Source: Phycisphaerales bacterium (GTDB lineage Bacteria; Planctomycetota; Phycisphaerae; Phycisphaerales; SM1A02). Taken from it: 64,000 nt of DNA. Positions 7,728 to 16,732 of the stretch are shown one piece after another. The position numbers and the translations under genes are program-made. How positions within the stretch are numbered: the stretch's first letter is position 1; every line of letters begins with the position of its first letter. A model generated the notes under the pieces. The model saw only the letters and a program-made list of their open reading frames with translations, ran no database searches and was not told the DNA's origin. The stretch covers positions 1 through 64,000 of the forward strand of contig SIAM01000003.1 in NCBI GenBank assembly GCA_009691785.1, written 5' to 3'.

Positions 7728-9005
7728 TTACAAAAGCGCGATGGCAACTTCACTGGCCAACATGCGGCCCCGCGCGGTCAAGCGAAGTCGCGCATCCACT
7801 TCCTCAAGCAACCCATCCGCGCGAAATTTTGCGATAGCAATGCGACGCACCGTGGCGCGCGCGCCCTTGCAAAGCAATTCCTCAACGCGTTCGCGCGCCA
7901 TGCCATCAAGCAAGCGCAACCCCATCATAAATGTCTCGCCAATTTGTCCGTCCGCATCCAAGCGCTCCACATCTTGCACGGGCGCAAAGCCGCTGGTCTC
8001 CAACCAATCGGAAAGCCGCGGCACATTGCGCCAACGCAATCCATCAACATGGCCACTGGCCGCTGGACCCGCCGCGAACCAATTGCAATTGTTCCAATAC
8101 AAAATGTTGTGCTGACAACGATGTCCAGGCTTGGCCCAATTTGAAATTTCATAATGTTCGTAACCCGCATCGCCCAACATGCGCGCCGCAAGTTCATGCA
8201 TTTCCACTTCCAAATCCTCGCCAATCGCCTTGATTTCACCGCGTGCATGGCGCACGCCAAGCGGCGTGTTGGATTCATACATCAATCCGTAGCACGACAT
8301 GTGCTCTGGTTGCAACTGCAATGTGGCAAGCAAATCGCGCCGCCACAAATCAATGGTGGCGCCGGGGATGGCGTAAATTAAATCAAGATTGATGCCTTTG
8401 ATTCCAGCTTTGCGCAAGCGACCCACCGCGCGGCCAACCGACGCTGGATCATGCGTGCGCTCCAATGCCGCGAGCAATTCTGGTTGGAAACTTTGCGCGC
8501 CAAGTGAAACGCGCGTGACGCAATGCTTGGCCAACACCGCGGCAATTTCTTCGCTGACAGTTTCTGGGTTGGCCTCCACGGTCCACTCCGCGCCTGCGCG
8601 CCACTTCAACACGCCGCGAATGGCCGACAACATTCGATCAAGCAACTCTGGCCGCAACATGGTGGGCGTGCCACCCCCAACAAATAGCGTTTGCAATTCT
8701 CCGTGCTGCACGCGCGCCCATTCATGCAATTCATTTTCCATGCGCGCCACAAAAACTTCTTGTCGATCTTGCGCGTCCACAAAGGAATAGAAATCACAGT
8801 AATGACATTTGTGGCGGCAGAATGGAACATGCACATACATGCCGTCGCCGCGCGCACCGCCCACGGGCAACTGGGCCTGCAAATCCGCGGGCAACGCCGA
8901 GGTGGTTGGCGCCATGGACAGCGATGTCGTGGCTGACTGGGTGAGTTTCACAATGTCCACAATAGACGCTTTGTCGCACATGTCATATTCAAAATGAACT
9001 GCCAC
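7728..9005 (-). CDS. hemW: HemW-type radical SAM protein
   Basis: Radical SAM protein of the HemW/HemN-like family, proposed heme chaperone. The [4Fe-4S] motif CRHKCHYCDFYS (CxxxCxxC) follows MYVHVPF. LFVGGGTPTML, EANPE, RVSLGAQSF, and the HemW-type HNILYWNN near residue 305 are all present. The C-terminal HemN_C region ends the protein. HemN proper has an extra cysteine just after the cluster motif, which is absent here, so HemW is the better call. The true start is uncertain: in-frame methionines at 9005, 8981 and 8915 are all possible because the N-terminal 50 residues are not conserved. Confidence 0.88.
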   Translation of the reverse strand: MAVHFEYDMCDKASIVDIVKLTQSATTSLSMAPTTSALPADLQAQLPVGGARGDGMYVHVPFCRHKCHYCDFYSFVDAQDRQEVFVARMENELHEWARVQHGELQTLFVGGGTPTMLRPELLDRMLSAIRGVLKWRAGAEWTVEANPETVSEEIAAVLAKHCVTRVSLGAQSFQPELLAALERTHDPASVGRAVGRLRKAGIKGINLDLIYAIPGATIDLWRRDLLATLQLQPEHMSCYGLMYESNTPLGVRHARGEIKAIGEDLEVEMHELAARMLGDAGYEHYEISNWAKPGHRCQHNILYWNNCNWFAAGPAASGHVDGLRWRNVPRLSDWLETSGFAPVQDVERLDADGQIGETFMMGLRLLDGMARERVEELLCKGARATVRRIAIAKFRADGLLEEVDARLRLTARGRMLASEVAIALL

Positions 9006-9116
9006 GGCGGATCACAAATCCAAAGCCGCGTTTAAATTGGGCGCAAGCCAAGAATCAGCGCATTTTGCCCGCAATTTGCCCACAAAATTCCGAGCCCTTC
9101 CCGTAGCATCACTCGC

Positions 9117-10442
9117 GTGAAAGATACAAAAAATACGGCCGTTGTTGGTTTGCAATGGGGCGACGAGGGCAAGGGAAAGATTGTCGACCTGCTGACATCG
9201 CAACATGATGTGATTGTGCGCTACAACGGCGGCGCCAACGCCGGCCACAGCGTGGTGGTGGACAAGGAACGTTACGCGCTGCATTTGGTGCCCAGTGGAA
9301 TTTTGCACGCCGACAAAACGTGCGTGATTGGCAACGGCGTGGTGGTTGATCCAGAAAAGTTGCTTGAGGAAATTGATGGCCTGCGCAAACGCGGCGTGCG
9401 CGTGTCGGATAATTTGCAAGTGAGCGACCGCGCCCACGCGGTGCTTCCCTATCACAAAGAGCAAGACGCGGCGCTAGAGGAATATTTGGCCGGAGTCACC
9501 GAGCACGACGCGGGCAGCCTAGCCATTGGAACAACGCGACGCGGAATTGGTCCGGCCTACGGCGACAAGATCAACCGCTCCACCGCCATTCGCATGGGCG
9601 ATTTGCTGGACGCGAAGTATTTGCAGGAGCGTCTGCGCGTGATTTGCCGTTTGCGCACCAAGGAATTGCAAGCTCTTGGCGTGAAGGCTCCGCCACTGGA
9701 TCCGGACGCTCTGGCGCAGCGCTTTGCCAAAGCTGGCGAAACGTTGCGGCCGCACATTAAGGACACGGTCTATGGTTTGCACGACGCGGTGAAAGCTGGC
9801 AAGCGCATTTTGTTTGAGGGCGCCAACGCCTGCTTGCTTGACATTGATCACGGAACCTATCCATTTGTGACCAGCAGCAATTGCTCCACGCTTGGAATTC
9901 CCGCCGGCACTGGCATGCCCGGCAGCAAGATTCACCGCGTGCTTGGAATTATGAAGGCCTACACCTCGCGCGTTGGCGCTGGACCATTTCCAACCGAGTT
10001 GCTTGATGAAGTTGGTCAAGGCATTCGCGAGCGTGGCCGCGAATTTGGAACAACTACTGGTCGGCCGCGGCGCATCGGCTGGCTTGATCTGGTCGCGGTT
10101 CGCTACGCGGTCATGATTTGCGGGGCCACCGGCGTGGCGTGCACGCTGCTTGATGTGCTCAGCGGCGTTGACGAATTGAAGATTTGCACCAAGTATCGCC
10201 TGCCCAGTGGTCAGGAAACCGATCGATTCATTCCAGACGCGCATCGACTTCAAGGCGTGACGGCCATGTACGAAACGCTTGCGGGATGGTCCGAACATGT
10301 TCAATATGCCCAGGATCGCTCGCAACTTCCGCCAAACGCCCGCAAATACTTGGATCGTATTGAAGCGTTCCTTGGCGTTCCCATTGAAATGATCGGCGTT
10401 GGTCCAGAGCGAACTCAAACTTTGGTCGCCGCAGGAACCTAA
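9117..10442 (+). CDS. purA: Adenylosuccinate synthetase
   Basis: Joins IMP and aspartate using GTP, first committed step to AMP. 441 aa, normal length. The P-loop-like GLQWGDEGKGK (residues 11-21) with catalytic Asp16, NAGHSVV, GTTRRGIGPAYGDK, FEGANACLLDIDHGTYPFVTSS and TTTGRPRRIGWLDLVAVRYA are all intact. The start is GTG at 9117; no in-frame ATG precedes the conserved N-terminus. The uppS gene follows after 33 bases. The GMP-branch gene guaB lies elsewhere in the window. Confidence 0.96.
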   Translation: MKDTKNTAVVGLQWGDEGKGKIVDLLTSQHDVIVRYNGGANAGHSVVVDKERYALHLVPSGILHADKTCVIGNGVVVDPEKLLEEIDGLRKRGVRVSDNLQVSDRAHAVLPYHKEQDAALEEYLAGVTEHDAGSLAIGTTRRGIGPAYGDKINRSTAIRMGDLLDAKYLQERLRVICRLRTKELQALGVKAPPLDPDALAQRFAKAGETLRPHIKDTVYGLHDAVKAGKRILFEGANACLLDIDHGTYPFVTSSNCSTLGIPAGTGMPGSKIHRVLGIMKAYTSRVGAGPFPTELLDEVGQGIRERGREFGTTTGRPRRIGWLDLVAVRYAVMICGATGVACTLLDVLSGVDELKICTKYRLPSGQETDRFIPDAHRLQGVTAMYETLAGWSEHVQYAQDRSQLPPNARKYLDRIEAFLGVPIEMIGVGPERTQTLVAAGT

Positions 10443-10475
10443 ACCCCAAACCCCACGCCTACTATTGCACACTCA

Positions 10476-11267
10476 ATGAATCAGCCCACGCAACAACAGG
10501 CTTGCTCAACGGATGATTCCCAATCACTTCCCCTGCTTCCAAAGCACATCGCCATCATCATGGATGGCAACGGTCGTTGGGCCAAAGCGCGAGGTTTGAT
10601 GCGCGAGTTGGGCCATCAAGCTGGCAGCAAAACCGTTCGTGAAATCACTACAGCGTGCGCCAAGCGCGGCATTGCGGCGCTTACGCTCTATTCATTTTCC
10701 AGCGAGAACTGGAAGCGTCCGCCAGAGGAAGTGGCCGCGCTTATGCAACTTTTGCGCGAGCACCTACGTGGCGAATTGCCCAGCATGCTTGCCAACAACA
10801 TTCGCTTTCGCCGTGTTGGTCAGCGTGATGGTTTGAACGCCGACGTGCTTGATTTGCTTGATGACACCGAGCGCGCCACAGCCCACTGCAATGGCTTAAC
10901 CCTCTGTTTAGCCTTGAATTACGGCGCGCGCGCTGAAATTGTCCAGGCTTGCAAAGTCATCGCACAAAGTGTGAAAGATGGAACCATTTCGGCGGATTCC
11001 ATTGACGAGCGGATGCTAAGCGAACATTTGTTCAGCGCAGGTTTGCCCGATCCCGACTTGTTAATTCGCACCGCTGGCGAGATGCGCGTGAGTAATTTTC
11101 TATTGTGGCAAATTTCATACGCCGAATTCCATGTCACGCAAACCTTGTGGCCGGACTTCTGCGATCGCGACCTGGATTTAGCTCTGGTCGACTTTGCAAA
11201 CCGACGCCGAACCTACGGCGGACTAGACACTGCGGCAACCGAACAATCCACATCCAAGCCTGTCTAA
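10476..11267 (+). CDS. uppS: Undecaprenyl diphosphate synthase
   Basis: Cis-prenyltransferase that makes the C55 lipid carrier for cell-wall and polysaccharide synthesis. The 263-aa product has the family signature HIAIIMDGNGRWAKARG with catalytic Asp30, LTLYSFSSENWKRP, the NYGARAEI block and the C-terminal PDLLIRTAGEMRVSNFLLWQ with TYGG. The usual GGE(x)R(x)SNFLLWQ is AGEMRVSNFLLWQ here. The first 20 residues are a non-conserved extension. It follows purA closely, probably on the same transcript. It works on FPP from the same pool as the C30 carotenoid route. Confidence 0.95.
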   Translation: MNQPTQQQACSTDDSQSLPLLPKHIAIIMDGNGRWAKARGLMRELGHQAGSKTVREITTACAKRGIAALTLYSFSSENWKRPPEEVAALMQLLREHLRGELPSMLANNIRFRRVGQRDGLNADVLDLLDDTERATAHCNGLTLCLALNYGARAEIVQACKVIAQSVKDGTISADSIDERMLSEHLFSAGLPDPDLLIRTAGEMRVSNFLLWQISYAEFHVTQTLWPDFCDRDLDLALVDFANRRRTYGGLDTAATEQSTSKPV

Positions 11268-11398
11268 GCCTGCCTGTTACATTCAAATATTTTTATAAAC
11301 AAATGCATTTCTGTTTTCTTGCAAATAGAAAATTCATATGATGCAAGCAGTTCGACAAGGTTGTTGAACATTCAAAATCTTTCGCAAGGACCGCGCAC

Positions 11399-12172
11399 AT
11401 GAACACCTCATTTATTTCTCGTTTTCCCCCGCTCGTAAAAAATTTCGGCTTGGGAATGTTTTTCCTTGGCGCCACGCTGGCTCTAGGCGTTGTGTTGTCT
11501 TCACAAGCAGTTGGAACAGCCGTGGGCAACTACAGCAAGGGGCGCCTAACCATCAATGTAAAAGGTGTTGCCGAAGTGTTGCTGGTTTCAGACATGGGGC
11601 ATTGGAGCGGAACAATTTCCGCGAGTGGATCCAATATGGCTGAAAGTATTTCCAAACTTGATGTGTCCATGAACAAGGTCCAGACCTTGATCAAAGCAAA
11701 CCAATTTCAAGCCGGCGAAATAAATTTGTCGGGCTTGAATGTCACGCCGGTATATATCAAGAACGAGAAGGGCTATACGCTGAATAAGATTGACTACTAC
11801 GTGGCCTCGCAAACTGCCTCTGTGTCCTCACCACGTGTGGATGCGGTGCGCGACTTGCAACGCAAGACTTCCGATTTAATACGCGAAGGCGTGCAAATTG
11901 TTTCTGACCATCCAACCTACACCTGTAGCACCATTGAGAATGTGAAAATGAACTTGCTGGCGAAGGCCACGCAAAATGGATACGAGCGCGCGCAAGTGTT
12001 GGCGAAAAGTTCCGGCAGCACAGTTGGAACATTGGCCAACGCTTCACAAGGCGTCTTTCAAATTGTCTCCTACGGTTCAACCGACGTCTCCGATTACGGC
12101 ATCAGCGATACGTCATCCATAAAGAAGAACGCCAAGGCCGTGGTGAGCATGGAATATTTCATAGAGAAGTGA
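11399..12172 (+). CDS. SIMPL-domain (DUF541) exported protein
   Basis: 257 aa with one N-terminal membrane segment (FFLGATLALGVVLSSQAVG) and a SIMPL/DUF541 domain: RLTINVKGVAEVLLVSDMGHW, INLSGLNVTP, LNKIDYYVASQT, KATQNGYERAQVLAKSSG, and AKAVVSMEYFIEK. Bacterial relatives are periplasmic proteins of poorly known, stress-linked function. AAGGA lies 8 bases before the ATG, supporting the start. The 131-base upstream gap is AT-rich and may hold a promoter, though I see no convincing -35/-10 pair. A good terminator follows. Confidence 0.85.
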   Translation: MNTSFISRFPPLVKNFGLGMFFLGATLALGVVLSSQAVGTAVGNYSKGRLTINVKGVAEVLLVSDMGHWSGTISASGSNMAESISKLDVSMNKVQTLIKANQFQAGEINLSGLNVTPVYIKNEKGYTLNKIDYYVASQTASVSSPRVDAVRDLQRKTSDLIREGVQIVSDHPTYTCSTIENVKMNLLAKATQNGYERAQVLAKSSGSTVGTLANASQGVFQIVSYGSTDVSDYGISDTSSIKKNAKAVVSMEYFIEK

Positions 12173-12216
12173 GCCGCGCCACGGCGCTGCTGCGGGATAC
12201 AAATCAAGCATTTTAT

Positions 12217-12248
12217 AGCCCAAATTGAATAAATTTGGCTTTTCTTTT
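12217..12248 (+). terminator. Rho-independent terminator after the SIMPL gene
   Basis: AGCC/C/AAATT (12217-12226, one bulged C) pairs with AATTTGGCT (12232-12240) around a GAATA loop, followed by TTTTCTTTT. It sits 45 bases after the SIMPL stop and before the convergent dehydrogenase gene. Confidence 0.75.
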
Positions 12249-12273
12249 GTTGGCTTGTTTACTCTGCCGCGCC

Positions 12274-13377
12274 TCAGGGACGCGGGCAAATTAAATCCGC
12301 CGTCACCGCGGACAAATCCGCGCAGCCCGCAAGCGCCATGGCGAGATCAAATTCTTGAAACAAAATTTGCAACACTCGCGCCACGCCAGTTTCTCCACCC
12401 GCGGCAAGTCCCCACAAAATTGGACGCCCCACTTGCACGGCATTGGCGCCAAGAGCGAGCGCGCGAACAATATCAACGCCACGGCGGATTCCACCATCAA
12501 CAATGATTGGACCACGATCAGAAACCGCGCGCACAATCGCGGGCAAGGCTTCGGCCGTTGGCGCGGCGCCATCCAGCTGTCTGCCGCCATGATTGCTCAC
12601 CACCACCGCGGCCGCGCCATGATCAAACGCCCGGCCAGCGTCATCGGCGCGCAAGATTCCTTTGACCATAATTGGAATCTGCACGGCTTGGCGAATCACA
12701 TCAAGGTCCTTCCATGTCAACGATGCGTCAATGGTCCAACCTAATGCATCGCCTATTCCACTTCCAGAATGACCAGTTGGTTGACCGTGCCGCTGCAAAT
12801 TCACAATGGACATTCCATCTGGAACACGAAAGCCGTTGTGAATGTCGCGCTCGCGCACGCCCCACACCGGCGTGTCAACAGTGATCATGAGCGCTTTGCA
12901 ACCCGCGGCCTGCGCGCGTTGCGCCAGCGCCTTGGTGAAGCCGCGGTCGCTTGAAATATAAATTTGCATCACCACATCCGCGCTTGATGCTGTGACAACA
13001 TCCTCCACCGAGCGCGTGGACAAACTTGAAAGCACCATTGGAACCCCCGCTTTTGCCGCGGCGCGCGCCGTGGCCACTTCGCCCTGCGGGTCAGCCATGC
13101 ACTGCATGGCGGTGGGCGCGATCAACATGGGAAACGACAAGTTCATGCCCAATAGTTGGCCGCGCATGTCGCGCGTGGACACATCAACCAGCGCGCGCGG
13201 CAGCAATCTAATTTTTTCCCACGCGTCAATGTTGGCTTGCAAGGTCCACTCGCCCCAGGCTCCGGAGCGGTAATAATCAAAGGCCATCTTGCTTAAGCGC
13301 TCTTGCGCCAAGGCTTGAAAACTTTCGGTATTGAGAAGCGAGTTCATATCGTGCGTCATTGAAACAAGAATACTCAC
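12274..13377 (-). CDS. FMN-dependent alpha-hydroxy-acid dehydrogenase/oxidase
   Basis: Member of the glycolate oxidase / L-lactate dehydrogenase family; oxidises a 2-hydroxy acid to the keto acid with FMN. The 367-aa product shows IAPTAMQCMADPQGE, MITVDTPVWGVRERD, the FMN-contacting Lys in IMVKGI, and the active-site block VVSNHGGRQLDGA (catalytic His and substrate Arg) plus DGGIRRGVDIVRALALGA. Whether the substrate is lactate, glycolate or mandelate cannot be decided. The start could be 13377 or MTHDMNS at 13359; upstream residues are not conserved. It is monocistronic as far as can be seen. Confidence 0.92.
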   Translation of the reverse strand: MSILVSMTHDMNSLLNTESFQALAQERLSKMAFDYYRSGAWGEWTLQANIDAWEKIRLLPRALVDVSTRDMRGQLLGMNLSFPMLIAPTAMQCMADPQGEVATARAAAKAGVPMVLSSLSTRSVEDVVTASSADVVMQIYISSDRGFTKALAQRAQAAGCKALMITVDTPVWGVRERDIHNGFRVPDGMSIVNLQRHGQPTGHSGSGIGDALGWTIDASLTWKDLDVIRQAVQIPIMVKGILRADDAGRAFDHGAAAVVVSNHGGRQLDGAAPTAEALPAIVRAVSDRGPIIVDGGIRRGVDIVRALALGANAVQVGRPILWGLAAGGETGVARVLQILFQEFDLAMALAGCADLSAVTADLICPRP

Positions 13378-13429
13378 TCAACTTGCGACAAGAGCGCTTG
13401 AAAGCATGCGCCAAAAACGATTCGTTCAA

Positions 13430-16180
13430 TCACGCATGCGGCAAGGAAACTTTGACAATTTCATTCAGCAAGTCTTCAAGCTTATATGGTTTTTGTAATT
13501 GGCTTATTGGAATTCCAGGGACAATTTCTTGGGTCGCAGAATGGCAAAGCAAAATCACTGGCGGCATGGGCTGCACACCAGAATGAATTCCATCCAATAC
13601 TTCACGCAGTGATCCGGTAATACTTGCTTGATCAAGAATGAGAACGCAACGCCCACCGGTGTGCTTGACGGCCGCGAGTAACTCCACATTGTTCTCAACA
13701 GTACTCACGCTATAGCCAGTGGCTTGCAACGCCTCCACCAGCATGGGTCGCAGCAACGGATGATTTTCCGCCAACACAATGGGCAATCGATCTTGAATGA
13801 ATGATTCGGCGACGGTGGGAAGCGAGATGCAAAAAGTTGTTCCCTCTGCGCCTACTGAAACAGTTGCGTGTCCGCCCGCGGATTCAGCGAATCTTTTTAC
13901 GGCGGCCAAACCCATCGCTGTTCTTCCGCGCAAAGAACCATCGGGGGCGAGCGCTTCAAAGGCGTGAATCTGCTGATCCGCATTCAGCGGTTCACCTTGA
14001 TCAATGCACTCGACGCGCATCAGTGGTTCCGCTCCAACAAGCGCCTGTGAAATGCGCAGCGTGATCAAACCTGTGTTGGCCAATGCCTCGGTCGAGCGCA
14101 TCAACAAATTTAAAATCGCCTGCTGCATGCGGCTTGAATCAATAGCCACGCGCTCGCGACCGTCGGTGAGGTTTTTCACCACAACGGAAATAGTTCGCGG
14201 CAAGTTGGGGCTAAGCAAGCGCACGGCATCGCGCACGGCGTCGCTCACCACAATCGCCGGCGCAGAAGCACCCAGGTGTTCGCCTTCTCCAAGCAAAATA
14301 AGATTTCGGCTCATGGCTTTTGCGCCCGCGACCGCAAGTTGAATGACTTCCAAACTTTCAACGGCCTTGCTTGGTAGTCCAGTGGTGATGTTTGCCAACG
14401 AAGCGTGCGCGCGAATGATCGAAAGAACGCTGTTCAATTCGTGGGCAAAACCACTCGCGAGCAACCCAAGCGACTCCATGCGTTCGGCGGCGCCCAAACT
14501 TACTTCAAGACTGCGCCGCTCGGTGATGTCGGTTTGTGTTCCGGTGATGCGCAAGGCTTTGCCGCCCTCTGCGCGCTCCACCACTTTTCCGCGGTCAAGA
14601 ATCCAGTGCCATGCTCCGTTACTTGCGCGGCGACGATGTTGGGATTCGTAATGCGATGTTTTCCCCGCCAAATGCGCGTCCCAAGTTTGCTTCACGCTTG
14701 GAGCATCTTCTGGATGAATGAGCAGATTCACATCGGGGGTTGTCAACGACACTTCACCCGACTTGTACCCAAGCATTGTGGCGCAGCGATCGCTCACCAC
14801 ACTGGGCGCGCCATCAAATCGATAATCCCAAAATCCGTCGCTGCTGGCTTCAATGACCAACTTCAAACGCTCTTCGGTTGCCTTGGCCTCGGTTTCTTTG
14901 CGTCGACTTTCGGAAATATCGCGGATGAACGCGCTAAAACCTCCAGCATGTGGATTCACGGTCAACTCAACAGGAAAAATAATCCCATTGCGTTTCATTG
15001 CCGTGATTTCCGTTCGCTTTCCTAAAATTGGCCCCACGCCTTGGGTATGATAGCGGTGCATGCCCTCTTGGTGCGCCTTCACAAGCGAAGGCGGGATAAT
15101 GGTATCCGTCAGCGGCTTGCCCAAGACTTCGGAGTCCGTCCAACCAAACAACAACTCCGCCTGCTTGTTCCACAAATTAATTTTCCCATGCAAATCAATC
15201 GACACCACCGCGTCAAGCGCGGTGTTAATGACTGTCTTGAGAAGATCGCCTTTTTCCTGCGCGCTGGATTCGCTCATATCCAAATCTGATAGCAACTGAT
15301 GCAAGTCGATGGCCAATCGAACAAGCTCTGACAATTCATCGATGACATTTAATTCAGCGCGATTGGGTCCACGACGAACTGGCAAATGAAACTCAAGCAA
15401 GGCGCGTATTGAAATCTTTTTGGAATCACGAATAGGAAAACTCCACACGGAAACTAAACCATGTGAGCGCAGCCGTTGGGCATACGTGCTCCATCGTGGA
15501 TCTTGCTCAAGATCATTGGCCAGGACACGCTGTCCTGTATGTATGGCGAACAGTCCCGGCGCGGCATCGATTGACTTTCCAAATAAGCCAAGCATATTTT
15601 GAATTTCGCTAGGCAATGTCGGACACAAGCCATCGCCTAGAACTCCGTCTTCAGAAATTGGCGTCAATAAACAGAACACCTCACTTGGAAGAACCTTCTC
15701 GGAAAATTTAGCCACCGCTGTAAGTGTTTGCGATAGCGAAGATCGCTGTGCGACCAGTTCAAGAATTTGCCGTTGGGCCGTGAGCAATTCGCTTTCCACA
15801 ACCGCGCCAGTGCTTGGACGAATGGCCAGACCCGCCACCGTTTCACCTTTGCCGCGAACACCAGTTTCAATGGCGTACAAAACCGCCTCAACATGAATTG
15901 AAGCTATTTCAGGTCGCTGATGTTCAAGGTGAAGCAACAACGGCGGCAGCGGCGAACCCGCATTTGCTAATTCATCAAGCCATGGAAACGCCGGATGAAT
16001 TTCCCGGCCAAACAACGCGCTCAGCGACCGTCCCTGCAACTCATGTTGCGGCCGCCCCAAATATTTTGCGGCGCCGTGGCTCAGCGCAATAACGGAACCG
16101 GATCCATCAATCAACAGCACTTCAAGTGCGTCACCTATTTGTGATTCCGATGGCGTAGATATGTCAACCGGTGGTGTCAC
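13430..16180 (-). CDS. Multi-PAS/GAF hybrid sensor histidine kinase with degenerate ATPase
   Basis: 916 aa, no membrane segments, GTG start. Domains in order: PAS (about 20-90), GAF (160-300), PAS (325-435, TALDAVVSIDLHGKINLWN), PAS_3 (445-560, ending ITGTQTDITERR), HisKA with the phosphoacceptor in FAHELNSVLSIIRAH, HATPase (670-775), and receiver (790-910). The ATPase is degenerate: the N-box reads NLLMRSTEA, with Arg where the Mg-binding Asn is expected, and the G1 box reads DQGEPL. The receiver keeps Asp in LILDQAS and Lys in QKPYK but has AEN in place of the acidic pair. It lies 15 bases after the last respiratory operon gene and may sense redox or oxygen; this is inferred from position. 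Confidence 0.85.
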   Translation of the reverse strand: MTPPVDISTPSESQIGDALEVLLIDGSGSVIALSHGAAKYLGRPQHELQGRSLSALFGREIHPAFPWLDELANAGSPLPPLLLHLEHQRPEIASIHVEAVLYAIETGVRGKGETVAGLAIRPSTGAVVESELLTAQRQILELVAQRSSLSQTLTAVAKFSEKVLPSEVFCLLTPISEDGVLGDGLCPTLPSEIQNMLGLFGKSIDAAPGLFAIHTGQRVLANDLEQDPRWSTYAQRLRSHGLVSVWSFPIRDSKKISIRALLEFHLPVRRGPNRAELNVIDELSELVRLAIDLHQLLSDLDMSESSAQEKGDLLKTVINTALDAVVSIDLHGKINLWNKQAELLFGWTDSEVLGKPLTDTIIPPSLVKAHQEGMHRYHTQGVGPILGKRTEITAMKRNGIIFPVELTVNPHAGGFSAFIRDISESRRKETEAKATEERLKLVIEASSDGFWDYRFDGAPSVVSDRCATMLGYKSGEVSLTTPDVNLLIHPEDAPSVKQTWDAHLAGKTSHYESQHRRRASNGAWHWILDRGKVVERAEGGKALRITGTQTDITERRSLEVSLGAAERMESLGLLASGFAHELNSVLSIIRAHASLANITTGLPSKAVESLEVIQLAVAGAKAMSRNLILLGEGEHLGASAPAIVVSDAVRDAVRLLSPNLPRTISVVVKNLTDGRERVAIDSSRMQQAILNLLMRSTEALANTGLITLRISQALVGAEPLMRVECIDQGEPLNADQQIHAFEALAPDGSLRGRTAMGLAAVKRFAESAGGHATVSVGAEGTTFCISLPTVAESFIQDRLPIVLAENHPLLRPMLVEALQATGYSVSTVENNVELLAAVKHTGGRCVLILDQASITGSLREVLDGIHSGVQPMPPVILLCHSATQEIVPGIPISQLQKPYKLEDLLNEIVKVSLPHA

Positions 16181-16195
16181 GTGTGGTGCTGATTC

Positions 16196-16732
16196 CTACA
16201 AGTTTGGTGGAGGAGGAAAGAGTTCAACAGGCGTATCGTACTGCTTTGCCTGCCGCCGGGCGGCTTGGCGAATAAACAGAAATGCGGCCAAAGGAATCCA
16301 AGCCAACATCCACGCGGACTGGCTTTGCCAGCGTGGCGGCGCGGGCGCAACTTGCAATTCGCCGTTCAACACAAGCCCTCCGTCAGCGCTTGCAACGCGA
16401 ACTGAAATTGTCCAGAGCGAAGCCTCCGCGCACTCAATCAATGCGCGTTGACCCAGTCCATCCGGGTCGGCGCTCAGCGCGCACTGAATGGGCGCGTCAT
16501 GTGAAGCGCCATGCGCGCTCAAGAAACATTCAATAGGCAGCAATCCGGGACTGACCCGCACAATCACCGCCACCATTCCAACCGTCGCTCGTGATGGATT
16601 CACCATCATCACCGCATGTTCTTGCCCAAGCGTGGCGGTGGCGATGACTTGACCACCGTCACCGTTGGCGCGGCTGGTGATGGCGCACAAGAACAGCGTG
16701 AAGAAAATTGTTGTTGTGGCGCGCGAATTCAT
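16196..16732 (-). CDS. Exported membrane-anchored protein at the end of the respiratory operon
   Basis: 178 aa of unknown function. It has an N-terminal signal peptide (TTTIFFTLFLCAITSRA), a beta-rich exported domain with HAVMMVNPSRATVGMVAVIVRVS, and a C-terminal membrane helix (WMLAWIPLAAFLFIRQAA) followed by a basic tail. The domain could be an Ig-like fold similar to FixH, YtkA or CopC proteins that handle copper near cytochrome oxidases, but no clear metal-binding motif is visible. Its ATG overlaps the stop of the CtaG-ferredoxin gene (ATGA), so it is translated together with that assembly factor. Confidence 0.65.
   Translation of the reverse strand: MNSRATTTIFFTLFLCAITSRANGDGGQVIATATLGQEHAVMMVNPSRATVGMVAVIVRVSPGLLPIECFLSAHGASHDAPIQCALSADPDGLGQRALIECAEASLWTISVRVASADGGLVLNGELQVAPAPPRWQSQSAWMLAWIPLAAFLFIRQAARRQAKQYDTPVELFPPPPNL

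Noticed and set aside
9519-10472. 317-codon minus-strand frame
   Set aside because: Fully antisense to purA, whose conserved motifs are all on the plus strand; no recognisable domain in the antisense product.
14405-15025. 206-codon plus-strand frame
   Set aside because: Antisense to the PAS domains of the sensor kinase; no motif of its own.
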